Program-made: the position numbers and the translations under genes | Origin: Plut-88900 sp963668115 | GTDB taxonomy: Bacteria; Chloroflexota; Dehalococcoidia; Plut-88900 | NCBI GenBank assembly: GCA_963668115.1 | Contig: OY764147.1 | Coordinates: forward strand, 2,232,001 to 2,296,000 | Length of the DNA: 64,000 nucleotides | Direction: 5' to 3' | The notes under the pieces: generated by a model | What the model was told of the DNA's origin: nothing | The model's input: only the letters and a program-made list of their open reading frames with translations | The model's database searches: none | Shown here: positions 17,860 through 26,426 of the stretch, piece by piece | Numbering within the stretch: the first letter of the stretch is position 1 | Layout of the letters: each line of letters begins with the position of its first letter

Positions 17860-19083
17860 ATGTCTACACCCAAACATCACAACAAAACCCTGTCAAAACA
17901 CCGACGCCCCTCCACCGGGGCGCCTGCTCAAGAGGCGGTTGGTCTCCCCATGCCCGACTCCCTCGCGGATGCCCGCGGTCGCCGACCGCGGAAGAATGCC
18001 CGTACCCAGGCTGCCTGCCAGGGTACGGATGCCTGCGGCACTGCGCCGCGGATGACTCCCCGCTCCGCCTTACCGGGCGTTGTAGCGGATGCCTGCGGCA
18101 CTGCGCCGCGGATGAATCCCCGCTCCACCGTACCCGGTGTTGCAGCGGATGCCTGCGGCATTGCGCCGCGGAAGACTTCCCGCCCCGTCGGGCGCGGTAG
18201 AAGGCCCAGGGGCCGACGCCTCAACCGCCGCCGCTCCCTGAACCACCTTCGCCCCTCCTTGCCCAGGCTGTCACCCGACAGCCCCGGCATAGACGGCGAG
18301 ATAGCCCTCCTCCGCTCCCTGACCAACCGCCTCTTGAGCACGCGCCCCCTCGACTACACCCAGGTAAACCGATGCCTCCGACTCATCATCCGGGCCTATT
18401 CCGCCCGGGCCAAGGCCCCCAAACAGCTCACTGACCAGGAACAGATCGACAACCTCATCAAGAAAGTCTTCCACGACACCGTAAACGAGGGAAAACTTTC
18501 CTTCTTCGACCTCCTCCCCGTACGCAAGGCCAAGCCCGGAGACAAATGGTGGCCCTGGAGAGACCTCATCCCCCTCCGGACCCGACGCGAATACGGCCTC
18601 ATCGACCCCGATGACCCTTGGCCCCACGAAGACGAAGAGTACTTCGCCACGATGGACGCCTTGGATGAGGACCTGATCAGCCGCCTTGACCTCGAAGACC
18701 TCTTCGAAGATGACGAAGACGACCCCTCCCCCGTAGGGGTGCCCCTCGTGGGTACCCTGACCGCCACCCACATCGACACCCTCCCCTCCCCCGCAGGGGT
18801 GCCCCTCGTGGGTACCCTGGACACCGCCCACGCCGATACCGACCCGTCACCCGACTGGGAATCCATCCCGCGGGGCGGGGCCGGGATCCCCTCCCCCGTA
18901 GGGGTGCCCCTCGTGGGTACCCTGGACGCCACCCACCCCGCCCCCGGCCCCTCCCCTTCACTCCGTCATTCCCGTGCCCCGACACGGGAATCCAGGGTCT
19001 CCCCACCCACGCCGCCCGCCCCTAAGCCCCGTTTATCGGCGGCGTCCCGTTACCCTACCCCATCCCCTCGATTGCCTTCATAA
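17860..19083 (+). CDS. Hypothetical protein invaded by in-frame repeats
   Basis: The 407-residue frame has an apparently genuine core at about residues 145-290 (IDGEIALLRSLTNRLL, then LDYTQVNRCLRLIIRAY and an acidic stretch). This recalls phage-associated proteins of Chloroflexota with a DEIALLR segment. The N-terminus holds three to four 20-residue repeats (ADACGTAPRM...). The C-terminus holds three repeats with PVGVPLVGTL followed by a copy of the dispersed ATTCC repeat read through in frame (LRHSRAPTRESR). The 3' end overlaps the convergent VOC gene by 29 bp. The core may be real, but whether the full-length protein is made is uncertain. Confidence 0.45.
   Translation: MSTPKHHNKTLSKHRRPSTGAPAQEAVGLPMPDSLADARGRRPRKNARTQAACQGTDACGTAPRMTPRSALPGVVADACGTAPRMNPRSTVPGVAADACGIAPRKTSRPVGRGRRPRGRRLNRRRSLNHLRPSLPRLSPDSPGIDGEIALLRSLTNRLLSTRPLDYTQVNRCLRLIIRAYSARAKAPKQLTDQEQIDNLIKKVFHDTVNEGKLSFFDLLPVRKAKPGDKWWPWRDLIPLRTRREYGLIDPDDPWPHEDEEYFATMDALDEDLISRLDLEDLFEDDEDDPSPVGVPLVGTLTATHIDTLPSPAGVPLVGTLDTAHADTDPSPDWESIPRGGAGIPSPVGVPLVGTLDATHPAPGPSPSLRHSRAPTRESRVSPPTPPAPKPRLSAASRYPTPSPRLPS
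18026..18207 (+). repeat. 60-bp tandem repeat inside coding frame
   Basis: Three clear units with exact 60-bp period (starting near 18026, 18086 and 18146) contain GCGGATGCCTGCGGC followed by a GC-rich inverted repeat. A diverged unit precedes them. The period is a multiple of three, so the frame stays open. Confidence 0.8.
18720..18928 (+). repeat. Three copies of a GTAGGGGTGCCCCT repeat
   Basis: Copies of about 37 bp at roughly 18722, 18782 and 18890 share CCCTCCCCCGYAGGGGTGCC and continue into CTCGTGGGTACCCT. Each is nested-palindromic and in frame, giving the repeated peptide PSPVGVPLVGTL. Confidence 0.8.
18965..18998 (+). repeat. Dispersed ATTCC palindrome
   Basis: GTCATTCCCGTGCCCCGACA followed by CGGGAATCCAG is one more copy of the dispersed repeat, here within the 3' part of the repeat-invaded frame. 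Confidence 0.75.
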
Positions 19084-19492
19084 CCTCGTCGAAGTCCACG
19101 TCCTCCACGTGCGTCGACAGCACCCACCGGTTCCCCGAGGGATCGAGTACGTGACCCATCCGGTCACCGTAGAACTGGGTCTCCGGCTCGGCGATGGGCG
19201 TCGCCCCGGCGTCTATCGCCCGCCTGTACGCCGAGTCAACGTCCTCGACAAAGTGGTGTATCAATGACCTGGTAGTCTGGAAGTCCGTGCCCGCCGCGTC
19301 GCTCACCATCAACACCGCCCCGTTTATCTCCACCTCCGCGTGGCCGATGGTCCCTCCGGGCATAGGAATCCGCAACCGCTCCACCGCCCCGAAGGCCCTG
19401 GAGAGAAACTCTATGAATCCGGCAGCGTCATCCACTATGAGGTACGGCGTGATAACTGAATATCCGTCGGGAATGGGCTTGACGTCGGGCAT
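19055..19492 (-). CDS. VOC-family (glyoxalase/PhnB-like) protein
   Basis: From ATG 19492 the protein is 145 residues, the normal length for this family. It has VITPYLIVDDAAGFIEFLSRAFG, an acidic ligand in IGHAEVEING, and DPSGNRWVLSTH at the end. AAGGAG lies 6 bp upstream, so this ATG is preferred over the longer frame. VOC proteins bind a metal with His/Glu pairs and act as isomerases, dioxygenases or resistance proteins; the role here is unknown. Confidence 0.88.
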   Translation of the reverse strand: MPDVKPIPDGYSVITPYLIVDDAAGFIEFLSRAFGAVERLRIPMPGGTIGHAEVEINGAVLMVSDAAGTDFQTTRSLIHHFVEDVDSAYRRAIDAGATPIAEPETQFYGDRMGHVLDPSGNRWVLSTHVEDVDFDEVMKAIEGMG

Positions 19493-19523
19493 GGCGGTCT
19501 CCTTGTTATAGCCGACTGAGCAG

Positions 19524-20201
19524 CTACGGGTTGGGCGCGTCTTCTCCGGAGGAACGCAGAAGATTATAAGCCACCGCCGCCAATCCCGTCCCGACAAACG
19601 GCGCCGTCCAGTAGATCCAGTGCTCCCCCCAGTTCCACGCCGCCAGCGCCGGCCCGAATGACCTCGCCGGGTTCATCGACGCCCCCGATATCGGCCCCCC
19701 GAATATCGAGTTCAGCCCCACCGTCCCCCCGACGGCCAGCGCCGCTTGGCCTCCCTCCGCCCGAGAGTCCGTTGCTACGGCCATGATCACGAACATCAGG
19801 ATGAACGTCAGAGGTATCTCGAATCCGAACGACTCCAGCGTCGAGCCCCGGGGCATCGTCCCGCCCATGATACCCACCTCCCCGAACAGCCCCAGCAGGC
19901 TCAACGCCCCTACGCTTCCCCCGATTAGCTGCGCAGCCCAGTAGACCGGAACCTCTTTAACAGGAAAGTGCCTACCGACCGCAAAGCCCACGGTCACCGC
20001 CGGGTTGAAGTGCGCCCCCGAGACGTGTCCCACGGCATAGATCATCGCCGTCACAATCAGCCCCGAGACTATGCCCACGCCCAGATGCGTGATTTGGCCG
20101 TCCGACAGCTCGTTGACTACGTTTGCCCCGGCCGTAGCGAACACCAGCCCGAACGTGCCGATGCCCTCGGCGAGAGAGCGTTTGACGAGGGAGCTTTCCA
20201 A
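19524..20201 (-). CDS. Aquaporin/MIP-family channel
   Basis: About 225 residues from a TTG at 20201. Six spans and both half-helix motifs are visible: SGAHFNPAVT and SGASMNPARS, the second followed by the selectivity-filter arginine. The length fits AqpZ-type water channels. The frame stays open further upstream into the PhoU gene and no SD is clear, so the start is uncertain. It is the last gene after the pst-phoU operon, an unusual partner. Its contribution to phosphate uptake is unknown. Confidence 0.85.
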   Translation of the reverse strand: MESSLVKRSLAEGIGTFGLVFATAGANVVNELSDGQITHLGVGIVSGLIVTAMIYAVGHVSGAHFNPAVTVGFAVGRHFPVKEVPVYWAAQLIGGSVGALSLLGLFGEVGIMGGTMPRGSTLESFGFEIPLTFILMFVIMAVATDSRAEGGQAALAVGGTVGLNSIFGGPISGASMNPARSFGPALAAWNWGEHWIYWTAPFVGTGLAAVAYNLLRSSGEDAPNP

Positions 20202-20227
20202 GGAGTCAGCCCATGGCCCGAGACCGG

Positions 20228-21571
20228 CTAGGCATACTCCAGCACTATGCCTTCCAGCACAATCGCCGCGCCCTGGCAGCTGTCGGCAGCTTCCTCCAGG
20301 TGCTGGTACACCTCCCGCCACTTCATCACCTCGTTGAAGGACCGTCCGTCGTTGAACAGCTCTATCAACGCCTGCCTCCCGACCCTGTCCGCCTCCTCCT
20401 CCAGCGTGCTGATGCTGCGGCACAGCTCCAGGATATCTTCTTTCTTCGTCCGCATGGTCGGGAGCCACCCGACGGCCTTCTCAAGCTCAATGCCCGCCTG
20501 GTGAAGTACCCGCGCTACCTCCGACGCCTGGGGAGTCGGAGCCTCGATCTTGAACTCATGAATGTCCCTGGCCGCTTCCTCGATGTGGTCGACCACGTCG
20601 TCCAGCCTTTCTGCCAGGTTCTGGATGTCCTGCCTGTCCAGCGGTGTAACAAAGGTGCCGTGGAGAAGCCTCATTATGGCGTGGATGATCTCGTCCCCGG
20701 CGTGCTCTAGGTCCATGATCTTCCGTGCACTCTCATCCACCGCCCCGAAGTTATCCATCATCTCCGTCAGGGCCTGGGCAGTAGCCTTGAGGTTGGTGGC
20801 CTCGTCCTTCAGCAGTTCGTAGAACTTCTCGTGGGCCCCGGGTACCGACGGCGATCTGGCCATTGTCTTTCTCCTGATCTCTCTTTGCTGCTCCCTGACC
20901 CTGACCGTCGACGGCGAGACTTCAATTTCCACCTGCTGGCCCGTGACCAGGTATATCACCCTCTCGGATACGTTGGTCGCCCGGTCTGCCAGCCTTTCGA
21001 GATCGTGGGCTACCCACAACAGATACGTGGCACGCTGCACGTTTTTCGGGTCCTGGATCATGTATGAGAGTAGTTCGCGGTACACTTGGTCGTAAAGAGA
21101 GTCGACCTCATCGTCGCTAACTATGACCTTCGCTGCCAGCTCAACGTCACGCTTGACTAGCGCCTCCAGGCTGCCCCGTAGCATCTCCTTCGCTTTGTCG
21201 GCCATCAACGGAATGTCTATCAACGGCTTGATCGGCGGCTCTTCCCCCATGAGAAGGCTAATCTTCCCTATGCCCTCTGCGTAGTCTCCCATCCGTTCCA
21301 GGTCGCTCACTATGCTTAGCACTGCTACCAGCGCCCGGAGATCGCCGGCCATCGGCTGCTGAGTTGCCAGCAGCTCTATGCACTTCTCCTCGATCTCCGT
21401 TTGCTTCCGGTCGAGATGGTCGTCGTCCCGCACTACCTTCGCGGAGGCCTCCAGATCGCGCTTCACCAGCGCGTCGAGTGCTAGGTCTATGGCCTCTTCA
21501 ACCATGTCTCCTAAATGGAGGACCTCTTCCTCCAAGATTCTTAGGTCATTCCTGAAATCGACTCTGGGCAT
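20228..21571 (-). CDS. phoU: PhoU fused to a DUF47 (Pit-accessory) domain
   Basis: The 447-residue protein is twice the length of PhoU. Residues 1-220 are a standard two-repeat PhoU (helical bundles with DLERMGDYAEGI and HDLERLADRATNV metal-binding signatures). Residues about 237-447 match DUF47/PhoU_div: HEKFYELLKDEATNLKATAQAL, LEHAGDEIIHAIMRLLH and TPLDRQDIQNLAERLDDVVD. DUF47 proteins normally accompany Pit transporters. An ATG at 20863 inside the frame (codon 237) is preceded by AGGAG at 7 bp, so the DUF47 part could also be made separately. PhoU inhibits Pst and the PhoR kinase when phosphate is plentiful. Confidence 0.9.
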   Translation of the reverse strand: MPRVDFRNDLRILEEEVLHLGDMVEEAIDLALDALVKRDLEASAKVVRDDDHLDRKQTEIEEKCIELLATQQPMAGDLRALVAVLSIVSDLERMGDYAEGIGKISLLMGEEPPIKPLIDIPLMADKAKEMLRGSLEALVKRDVELAAKVIVSDDEVDSLYDQVYRELLSYMIQDPKNVQRATYLLWVAHDLERLADRATNVSERVIYLVTGQQVEIEVSPSTVRVREQQREIRRKTMARSPSVPGAHEKFYELLKDEATNLKATAQALTEMMDNFGAVDESARKIMDLEHAGDEIIHAIMRLLHGTFVTPLDRQDIQNLAERLDDVVDHIEEAARDIHEFKIEAPTPQASEVARVLHQAGIELEKAVGWLPTMRTKKEDILELCRSISTLEEEADRVGRQALIELFNDGRSFNEVMKWREVYQHLEEAADSCQGAAIVLEGIVLEYA

Positions 21572-21589
21572 GGCGTACCGCCTCTAGCG

Positions 21590-22363
21590 CTAGCTGAACC
21601 TGCCTGTTATGTAGGCTTCCGTTCTCTCTTCTTTCGGTCTGGTGAAAATATCGTTGGTCGCACCCGACTCCACCAGGTATCCGGCCCGGTCTTCTCCCAT
21701 CATCAGGAACGCCGTATGGTCCGACACCCGCGCCGCCTGCTGCATGTTGTGCGTCACTATCACAATCGTGATATCCGCAACCAGCTCCCGGATCAGGTCC
21801 TCGATGGCCAGCGTCGCTATCGGGTCCAGCGCCGAGCACGGCTCGTCCATCAGCAGCACCTCTGGCTCCACCGCCAGCGCCCGTGCTATGCACAACCGCT
21901 GCTGCTGACCGCCCGACAACGTGAGGGCCCCCTCGTTCAACCGGTCCTCCACCTCGCTCCACAGCGCAGCCCTCCGGAGCGCCTGCTCCACGGCCTCCGC
22001 TTCGTCTCCCTTGTACCCGTTGATGCGCAGGCCGAATGCCACATTCTGATATATCGACTTCGGAAACGGGTTCGGCTTCTGGAACACCATCCCGATCTTC
22101 GACCGGATCTCGGTGGCGTCCATCTCCTCGCCGTAGATATCCTCGTCGTGGTAGAGCACCTCGCCGTCGATATGGGCGCCGGGCACCAGCTCGTTCATCC
22201 GGTTGAAGCACCGCAGCAGCGTGCTCTTCCCGCACCCTGACGGCCCGATGAGTGCGAAGACCTTGTTCTGCTCTATGGTCATGCTCACGTCTTTGACCGC
22301 CCGGAAGCTGCTGTACCAGATGTGCAGGTCTCGGGCCTCGAGGATTACGTCCGTCTCCGCCAT
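21590..22363 (-). CDS. pstB: Phosphate ABC transporter ATPase PstB
   Basis: The 257-residue ATPase has Walker A IGPSGCGKSTLLRCFNRMNE, with the FNRMN continuation typical of PstB, signature LSGGQQQRLCIARALA, and Walker B LLMDEPCSALDPIA. It lies 18 bp after the PhoU start on the upstream side and 1 bp from the pstA stop. It energises high-affinity phosphate import. Confidence 0.95.
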   Translation of the reverse strand: MAETDVILEARDLHIWYSSFRAVKDVSMTIEQNKVFALIGPSGCGKSTLLRCFNRMNELVPGAHIDGEVLYHDEDIYGEEMDATEIRSKIGMVFQKPNPFPKSIYQNVAFGLRINGYKGDEAEAVEQALRRAALWSEVEDRLNEGALTLSGGQQQRLCIARALAVEPEVLLMDEPCSALDPIATLAIEDLIRELVADITIVIVTHNMQQAARVSDHTAFLMMGEDRAGYLVESGATNDIFTRPKEERTEAYITGRFS

Positions 22364-22364
22364 T

Positions 22365-23249
22365 CTATTCCTCCGACCTCTTCTGATACTTGTTTCTCAG
22401 GAATATGGCCAATGCGTTCATCGACAGGAGCAGCCCCAGCAGGATGATGATGCCCGCTGCGGCCAGCGCCTGAAAGTCCTCCTGTGGCCTCCCGACCCAG
22501 TCGAAGATCTGCAGCGGCAGGATGGTGAACCTGTCCAGGGGATTGCTGGGAACGAAGGTCACGTATACCAGGGCCGTAATCGCCAGTATCGGCGCCGCCT
22601 CCCCGACCGCCCTGGACATGGCAAGTATAACCCCCGTCAGAATTCCGGGGAACGCGGCCGGAAGCACGATCTTCTTCGTCACTTCCCACTGCGTCGAGCC
22701 CAGGGCGTAGGCCCCCTGCCGGTAGCTCTGCGGAACTGCCCGGATCGCCTCCCGGGACGTGAGGATAACTATCGGCAGCACCAGCAGCGACAGCGTAAGC
22801 CCCCCCGCCAGCAACGACCTGCCCATCGCCATCCACTGCACGAACACCGCCAGCCCCAGCAGGCCGTATACGATGGACGGAACTCCGGCCAGGTTGGAGA
22901 TATTGATTTCGATAATCTGGGTCAACCGGTTCTTCGGGGCGTACTCCTCCAGATAGACCGCCGCCCCGACACCCACCGGCACCGTAAATGCCGCCGTCAG
23001 CGCCATCAACCACAGGCTGCCGATGACGGGCGCCAGCAGGCCCGCCTGTTCGGGGAATCGGGACTGGTAGCTGGACAGGAGCGTCCAGCTGAGCCACGGG
23101 ATCCCTTCGATGAGAACCTGGATGATCAGGATGATCAGCCCGGCCAGCCCTATGCACAGGGCCAGCAGGAATAGCCCGACAAACCCCGTCCCAACGCTCT
23201 TGCGAAAGGCCAGCCGAGGATCGAAGGAGCCGCCGGTAATCCTCTGCAT
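22365..23249 (-). CDS. pstA: Phosphate ABC transporter permease PstA
   Basis: From ATG 23249 the permease is 294 residues with six spans and the EAA-type loop AYALGSTQWEVTKKIVLPAA. It also has PSIVYGLLGLAVFV, a PstA hallmark. A GTG at 23267 is also in frame, but AGGAG lies 8 bp before the ATG and this ATG overlaps the pstC stop (TGATG), so it is taken as start. Confidence 0.93.
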   Translation of the reverse strand: MQRITGGSFDPRLAFRKSVGTGFVGLFLLALCIGLAGLIILIIQVLIEGIPWLSWTLLSSYQSRFPEQAGLLAPVIGSLWLMALTAAFTVPVGVGAAVYLEEYAPKNRLTQIIEINISNLAGVPSIVYGLLGLAVFVQWMAMGRSLLAGGLTLSLLVLPIVILTSREAIRAVPQSYRQGAYALGSTQWEVTKKIVLPAAFPGILTGVILAMSRAVGEAAPILAITALVYVTFVPSNPLDRFTILPLQIFDWVGRPQEDFQALAAAGIIILLGLLLSMNALAIFLRNKYQKRSEE

Positions 23250-24217
23250 CAGTACTTCTCCTGCCACCTGCGCACGAACCAGTGGCCCACCATGTTAGCG
23301 GTCAGCGTCAGGGCGAACAGCAGAATCGCCACTGCAAATATCGTCTGGTACTCGATCGAACCGTGCGGCGCCTCTCCTAGGGCCAGCTGGACTATGTACG
23401 CCGTCATGGCCTGGATGCTTTCGGTCGGGTTCCATGTCAGGTTGGGAGTCGCCCCTGCTGCGATGGTCACCAGCATCGTCTCTCCGATGGCCCGGGACAG
23501 CGCCAGGATGAACGCCGCCACGATCCCCGACAACGCCGCCGGCACTACCACCTTCAGCGATACTTCCAGCTTCGTCGCACCGAGGGCGTATGCCCCTTCC
23601 CTCAGCGACCGTGGCACGGCCAGCATGGCGTCCTCGCTTAGCGACGACACCATGGGAATCACCATTATCCCCATCACCACCCCCGCGCTCAGGGCGTTGA
23701 AGATAAGCATGTTCGGGAAGATGTTCTGGAGTTGAGGCGACACCCATGTCAGCGCGAAGTAGCCGTACACCACCGTCGGGATCCCTGCCAGGACCTCCAG
23801 GGCGGGCTTGATGACCCGCCTCATCTTGTCGGGGGCGTATTCGGCCAGGAAGATGGCGATCGCAAGCCCGACCGGAATCGCCACCGCCAGGGCCAGCCCG
23901 GCCACTAGCAGCGTGCCCCCGACCAACGGCAGCACTCCGTAGGAGTTCGGCTTCAGGATCGGCGTCCATCGGGTGCCGAAAAAGAATTCCCAGAACGGGA
24001 CTTCCTGGAAGAACCCGACGGCCTGACTCAGCAGACTGACTACTATGCCGACCGTCGTGACAATCGATACCAGGGCGCAGAGGAAGAAAAGATACCGGAC
24101 GGCGTTTCCCTCGAGGTCCCGCCGCCGTCGGCGCTTGTCTTTGACCCGTGTTGGGGCGCGGGTCTCGGCCTTTGAAGAGATCGTGGGCTCCCCGGTCTCC
24201 GCGGTAGTTCGCTTCAT
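23249..24217 (-). CDS. pstC: Phosphate ABC transporter permease PstC
   Basis: From ATG 24217 the permease is 322 residues. A charged cytoplasmic N-terminus (KDKRRRRRDLEGN) leads into six spans, with PTVVYGYFALTWVSP and the docking loop AYALGATKLEVSLKVVVPAA. The stop overlaps the pstA start. The longer upstream frame has no signal for initiation. Confidence 0.93.
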   Translation of the reverse strand: MKRTTAETGEPTISSKAETRAPTRVKDKRRRRRDLEGNAVRYLFFLCALVSIVTTVGIVVSLLSQAVGFFQEVPFWEFFFGTRWTPILKPNSYGVLPLVGGTLLVAGLALAVAIPVGLAIAIFLAEYAPDKMRRVIKPALEVLAGIPTVVYGYFALTWVSPQLQNIFPNMLIFNALSAGVVMGIMVIPMVSSLSEDAMLAVPRSLREGAYALGATKLEVSLKVVVPAALSGIVAAFILALSRAIGETMLVTIAAGATPNLTWNPTESIQAMTAYIVQLALGEAPHGSIEYQTIFAVAILLFALTLTANMVGHWFVRRWQEKY

Positions 24218-24350
24218 TATAAAAGCTTTATGCGCCTTTCCCAATTCTTTGAAGGATATGAGGGGAGCGACGATCCCACCCCGGCGCATTGGGTGCCGCT
24301 GTCCCCCTCAAAGATGGAGGGGAATCAGGCAGTTGTCTTGTTTGTTCTCG

Positions 24351-24425
24351 TCATTCCGCCCTCCGAGCCGGCTGTAAATGCGCCGTGCTGAAAGTCCGCC
24401 TTTGGCGGAGCGTGAATCCATCCCT
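24351..24425 (+). repeat. Dispersed ATTCC repeat, long form
   Basis: The copy lies between pstS and pstC. It has TCATTCCGCCCTCCGAGCCG, then GGCTGTAAATGCGCC, a small inverted repeat GTCCGCC/GGCGGA, and ends GTGAATCCATCC. The same long form recurs at 37231-37307 and, inverted, at 53789-53877. Confidence 0.8.
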
Positions 24426-24429
24426 TCCC

Positions 24430-25428
24430 CTATTCCTTCGCCGCCGACACCTTCGCCCGACCTTCGTCGTACACCGCGGGCGGCTCGGCAATGTACCCGA
24501 CTTCCCTGACCAGAGCTGGGGCGTTGTCCAGGAAAAATTCCACGAACGCGGCGACTTCCGGCCTGTTCTTCAGGGCATCCACGTCCACGTAGATGAACAG
24601 CGGCCGGGACAGCTTGCCGTAGCTGCCGTCCTCTATCGTCTCGGGTGACGGGAGCACGCAGCCTTCTCCGTGGTCGACGCCGATGACCTTTAGCTTGTCG
24701 GCGTTCTCTGCGTAATATGCGTACCCGAAGTAACCGAGAGCGTTCCGGTCGCCGGCGATGCCCCGGACCAGGACGTTGTCGTCCTCACTCGCCGTGTAAT
24801 CTGCCCTGCTGACCTTGGCCTCTCCGTTGATCTCTTCGGTGAAGTAGTCGAAGGTGCCGGAGTCGGTGCCCGGCCCGTACAGGTTGATCTTGTTGTCGGG
24901 CCAGTCCGGGTTGATCTGGTTCCAGTTGTTGACCGTGCTCTCCGGCTTCCAGATTTCGTGCAGCTGGTCGACACTCAGGCAGTCCACGAAGTCATTCTTC
25001 GGGCTGACCATGACGGAGAGTCCGTCCGTCCCGACCCTGAGCTCTATGTATTCAATTCCGTTGGCTTCGGCGGCCTCCGCCTCTTCTTCCAAAATATGGC
25101 GCGAAGCATCGCTTATAACCGTCTCGCCGGCAGCGAAACGCTTGAACCCGCCGCCCGTGCCCGAAAACCCGACATTTACCTGTACACCCCCGTGCTCCTT
25201 GCGGAACTCTTCCGCCACCGCCGCGGTTACGGGAAACACGGTGCTGGAGCCGTCGATCTCAATGTCGCCGCTCAGCTGTCCCCCCGTGCTACCCATAGTT
25301 GCCGAAGACTCGCCCCCTTCAGTCGAAGTACCACCTCCGCAAGCCGCCGCAACTGCGACAGCCAAAAGACCCACAAGCAGCACAAGTTCCATGCGCTGCC
25401 AGGGCGCTATTTTCCTAACGGTTCTCAA
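24430..25428 (-). CDS. pstS: Phosphate-binding lipoprotein PstS
   Basis: The 332-residue protein has a signal peptide with lipobox (AVAVAAACGGG). Phosphate-binding motifs are IDGSSTVFPVT, FSGTGGGFKRF and YGPGTDSGTFDYF. The TTG at 25428 is chosen because AGGAGG lies 7 bp before it; the next ATG (25392) has no such site and would cut the signal peptide. It is separated by only 43 bp from the GGDEF-RHH gene upstream. Confidence 0.95.
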   Translation of the reverse strand: MRTVRKIAPWQRMELVLLVGLLAVAVAAACGGGTSTEGGESSATMGSTGGQLSGDIEIDGSSTVFPVTAAVAEEFRKEHGGVQVNVGFSGTGGGFKRFAAGETVISDASRHILEEEAEAAEANGIEYIELRVGTDGLSVMVSPKNDFVDCLSVDQLHEIWKPESTVNNWNQINPDWPDNKINLYGPGTDSGTFDYFTEEINGEAKVSRADYTASEDDNVLVRGIAGDRNALGYFGYAYYAENADKLKVIGVDHGEGCVLPSPETIEDGSYGKLSRPLFIYVDVDALKNRPEVAAFVEFFLDNAPALVREVGYIAEPPAVYDEGRAKVSAAKE

Positions 25429-25471
25429 TTCTGGACCTCCTGAAACTATTAGCGTTCAAATTTGGAGTGCC

Positions 25472-26197
25472 TTACTTCTTGCCCCGGGGCTCTTCCGGGG
25501 GCCGCACCCGCAGGCTGTAGAACTTCCACAACAGGTCATCCATCGCCTCCCGAAGCAGCGACGCCTCACTCCTGGATAGCTCGTCCGCTAGTTCGGAGAG
25601 CTGGTCAAGCTGAGTCTGGGCATAGTAGCTCGTCTTCAGGGCCATCCGGGTCTCCTTGGAGCGCTGCCAGAGGTTCGTCCTCCCCCGACCCATCTCCTTC
25701 GCCCGGATCAGCGCCCCCTGCGCCTTCCGCAGCAGGTCCCGGTCGTCGTGGGCCTGGTTGGGGTAGGATGCGACGCCGCTGCTCAGCGACACCTTCACCT
25801 CCAGAGGCTCGTCCTGGTGCCCGAGGGTCAGGGGGTTGGTGTCGAAGAACGAGCGCACCTTCTCCGCCGCCAGCAGAGCGTCCTCGGGCCCCCGGCCCGG
25901 GAATATCAGCAGAAACGTGTCTCTGCTGTATCGGGAGATGGCGTCGGCTCCCGTCTCTGCGTTGCGGAGAATCTCCGACACCACCTTAAGCAATGCGTCC
26001 CCTGCCGACAGCCCGTGCTCTTCGTCAAACAGCTCGAACCTGTCCACGTCCAGCAGGGCCACGGATATCATCCCGCCGTCACCCTGCGCCTCTTCGATCC
26101 CGATCTTCACAATCCTGTTCGCCGAGGCCCTGGTATAAAGGCCGGTAAGCCGGTCTCGCTCGAGGTCCTGCACGCCGTTATACGTTCTTACGTTCAT
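25472..26197 (-). CDS. Degenerate GGDEF-domain protein with C-terminal ribbon-helix-helix
   Basis: From ATG 26197 the protein is 241 residues. The GGDEF fold is clear (RDRLTGLYTRASANRI, VALLDVDRFELFDEEHG), but the GGDEF signature itself reads RYSRDTFLLIF, so cyclase activity is very unlikely. Residues about 187-232 (MALKTSYYAQTQLDQLSELA through SEASLLREAMDDLL) look like a CopG/MetJ ribbon-helix-helix DNA-binding domain. GGGGAGG lies 8 bp before this ATG, while the earlier ATG at 26251 overlaps the promoter. It directly precedes pstS and is probably the first gene of the pst operon, so it may be a nucleotide-sensing regulator of phosphate uptake (inference). Confidence 0.8.
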   Translation of the reverse strand: MNVRTYNGVQDLERDRLTGLYTRASANRIVKIGIEEAQGDGGMISVALLDVDRFELFDEEHGLSAGDALLKVVSEILRNAETGADAISRYSRDTFLLIFPGRGPEDALLAAEKVRSFFDTNPLTLGHQDEPLEVKVSLSSGVASYPNQAHDDRDLLRKAQGALIRAKEMGRGRTNLWQRSKETRMALKTSYYAQTQLDQLSELADELSRSEASLLREAMDDLLWKFYSLRVRPPEEPRGKK

Positions 26198-26251
26198 ACC
26201 GTATACCTCCCCACTTACCTGACCGTTGTACACCTGCAATCCGACCGCCAT

Positions 26252-26285
26252 ATTGTAGTGTGTATATAACTACATAAATATGTAG
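26252..26285 (-). promoter_or_regulatory. Promoter with perfect inverted repeat at the -35 position
   Basis: On the minus strand a -10 TACAAT (26252-26257) is preceded, 12 bp upstream, by CTACATA-TT-TATGTAG (26270-26285), a perfect 7-bp inverted repeat. It occupies the place where a -35 would be. The surroundings are very AT-rich compared with the rest of the window. It is a good candidate operator for the ribbon-helix-helix protein encoded just downstream or for a PhoB-type activator. Confidence 0.6.
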
Positions 26286-26426
26286 TAATAATATGTACTT
26301 ATGAGACTGTAATAACTTTCACAAGCCGTGTCAAGGAGTTCGCGGGGCTATTCCCCGGCCAATTCCCCCTCGTGTGCTATCATCCCGACTTGCAGGACGA
26401 TCTTTCCCCAGGAGGCGCAACCCCCC

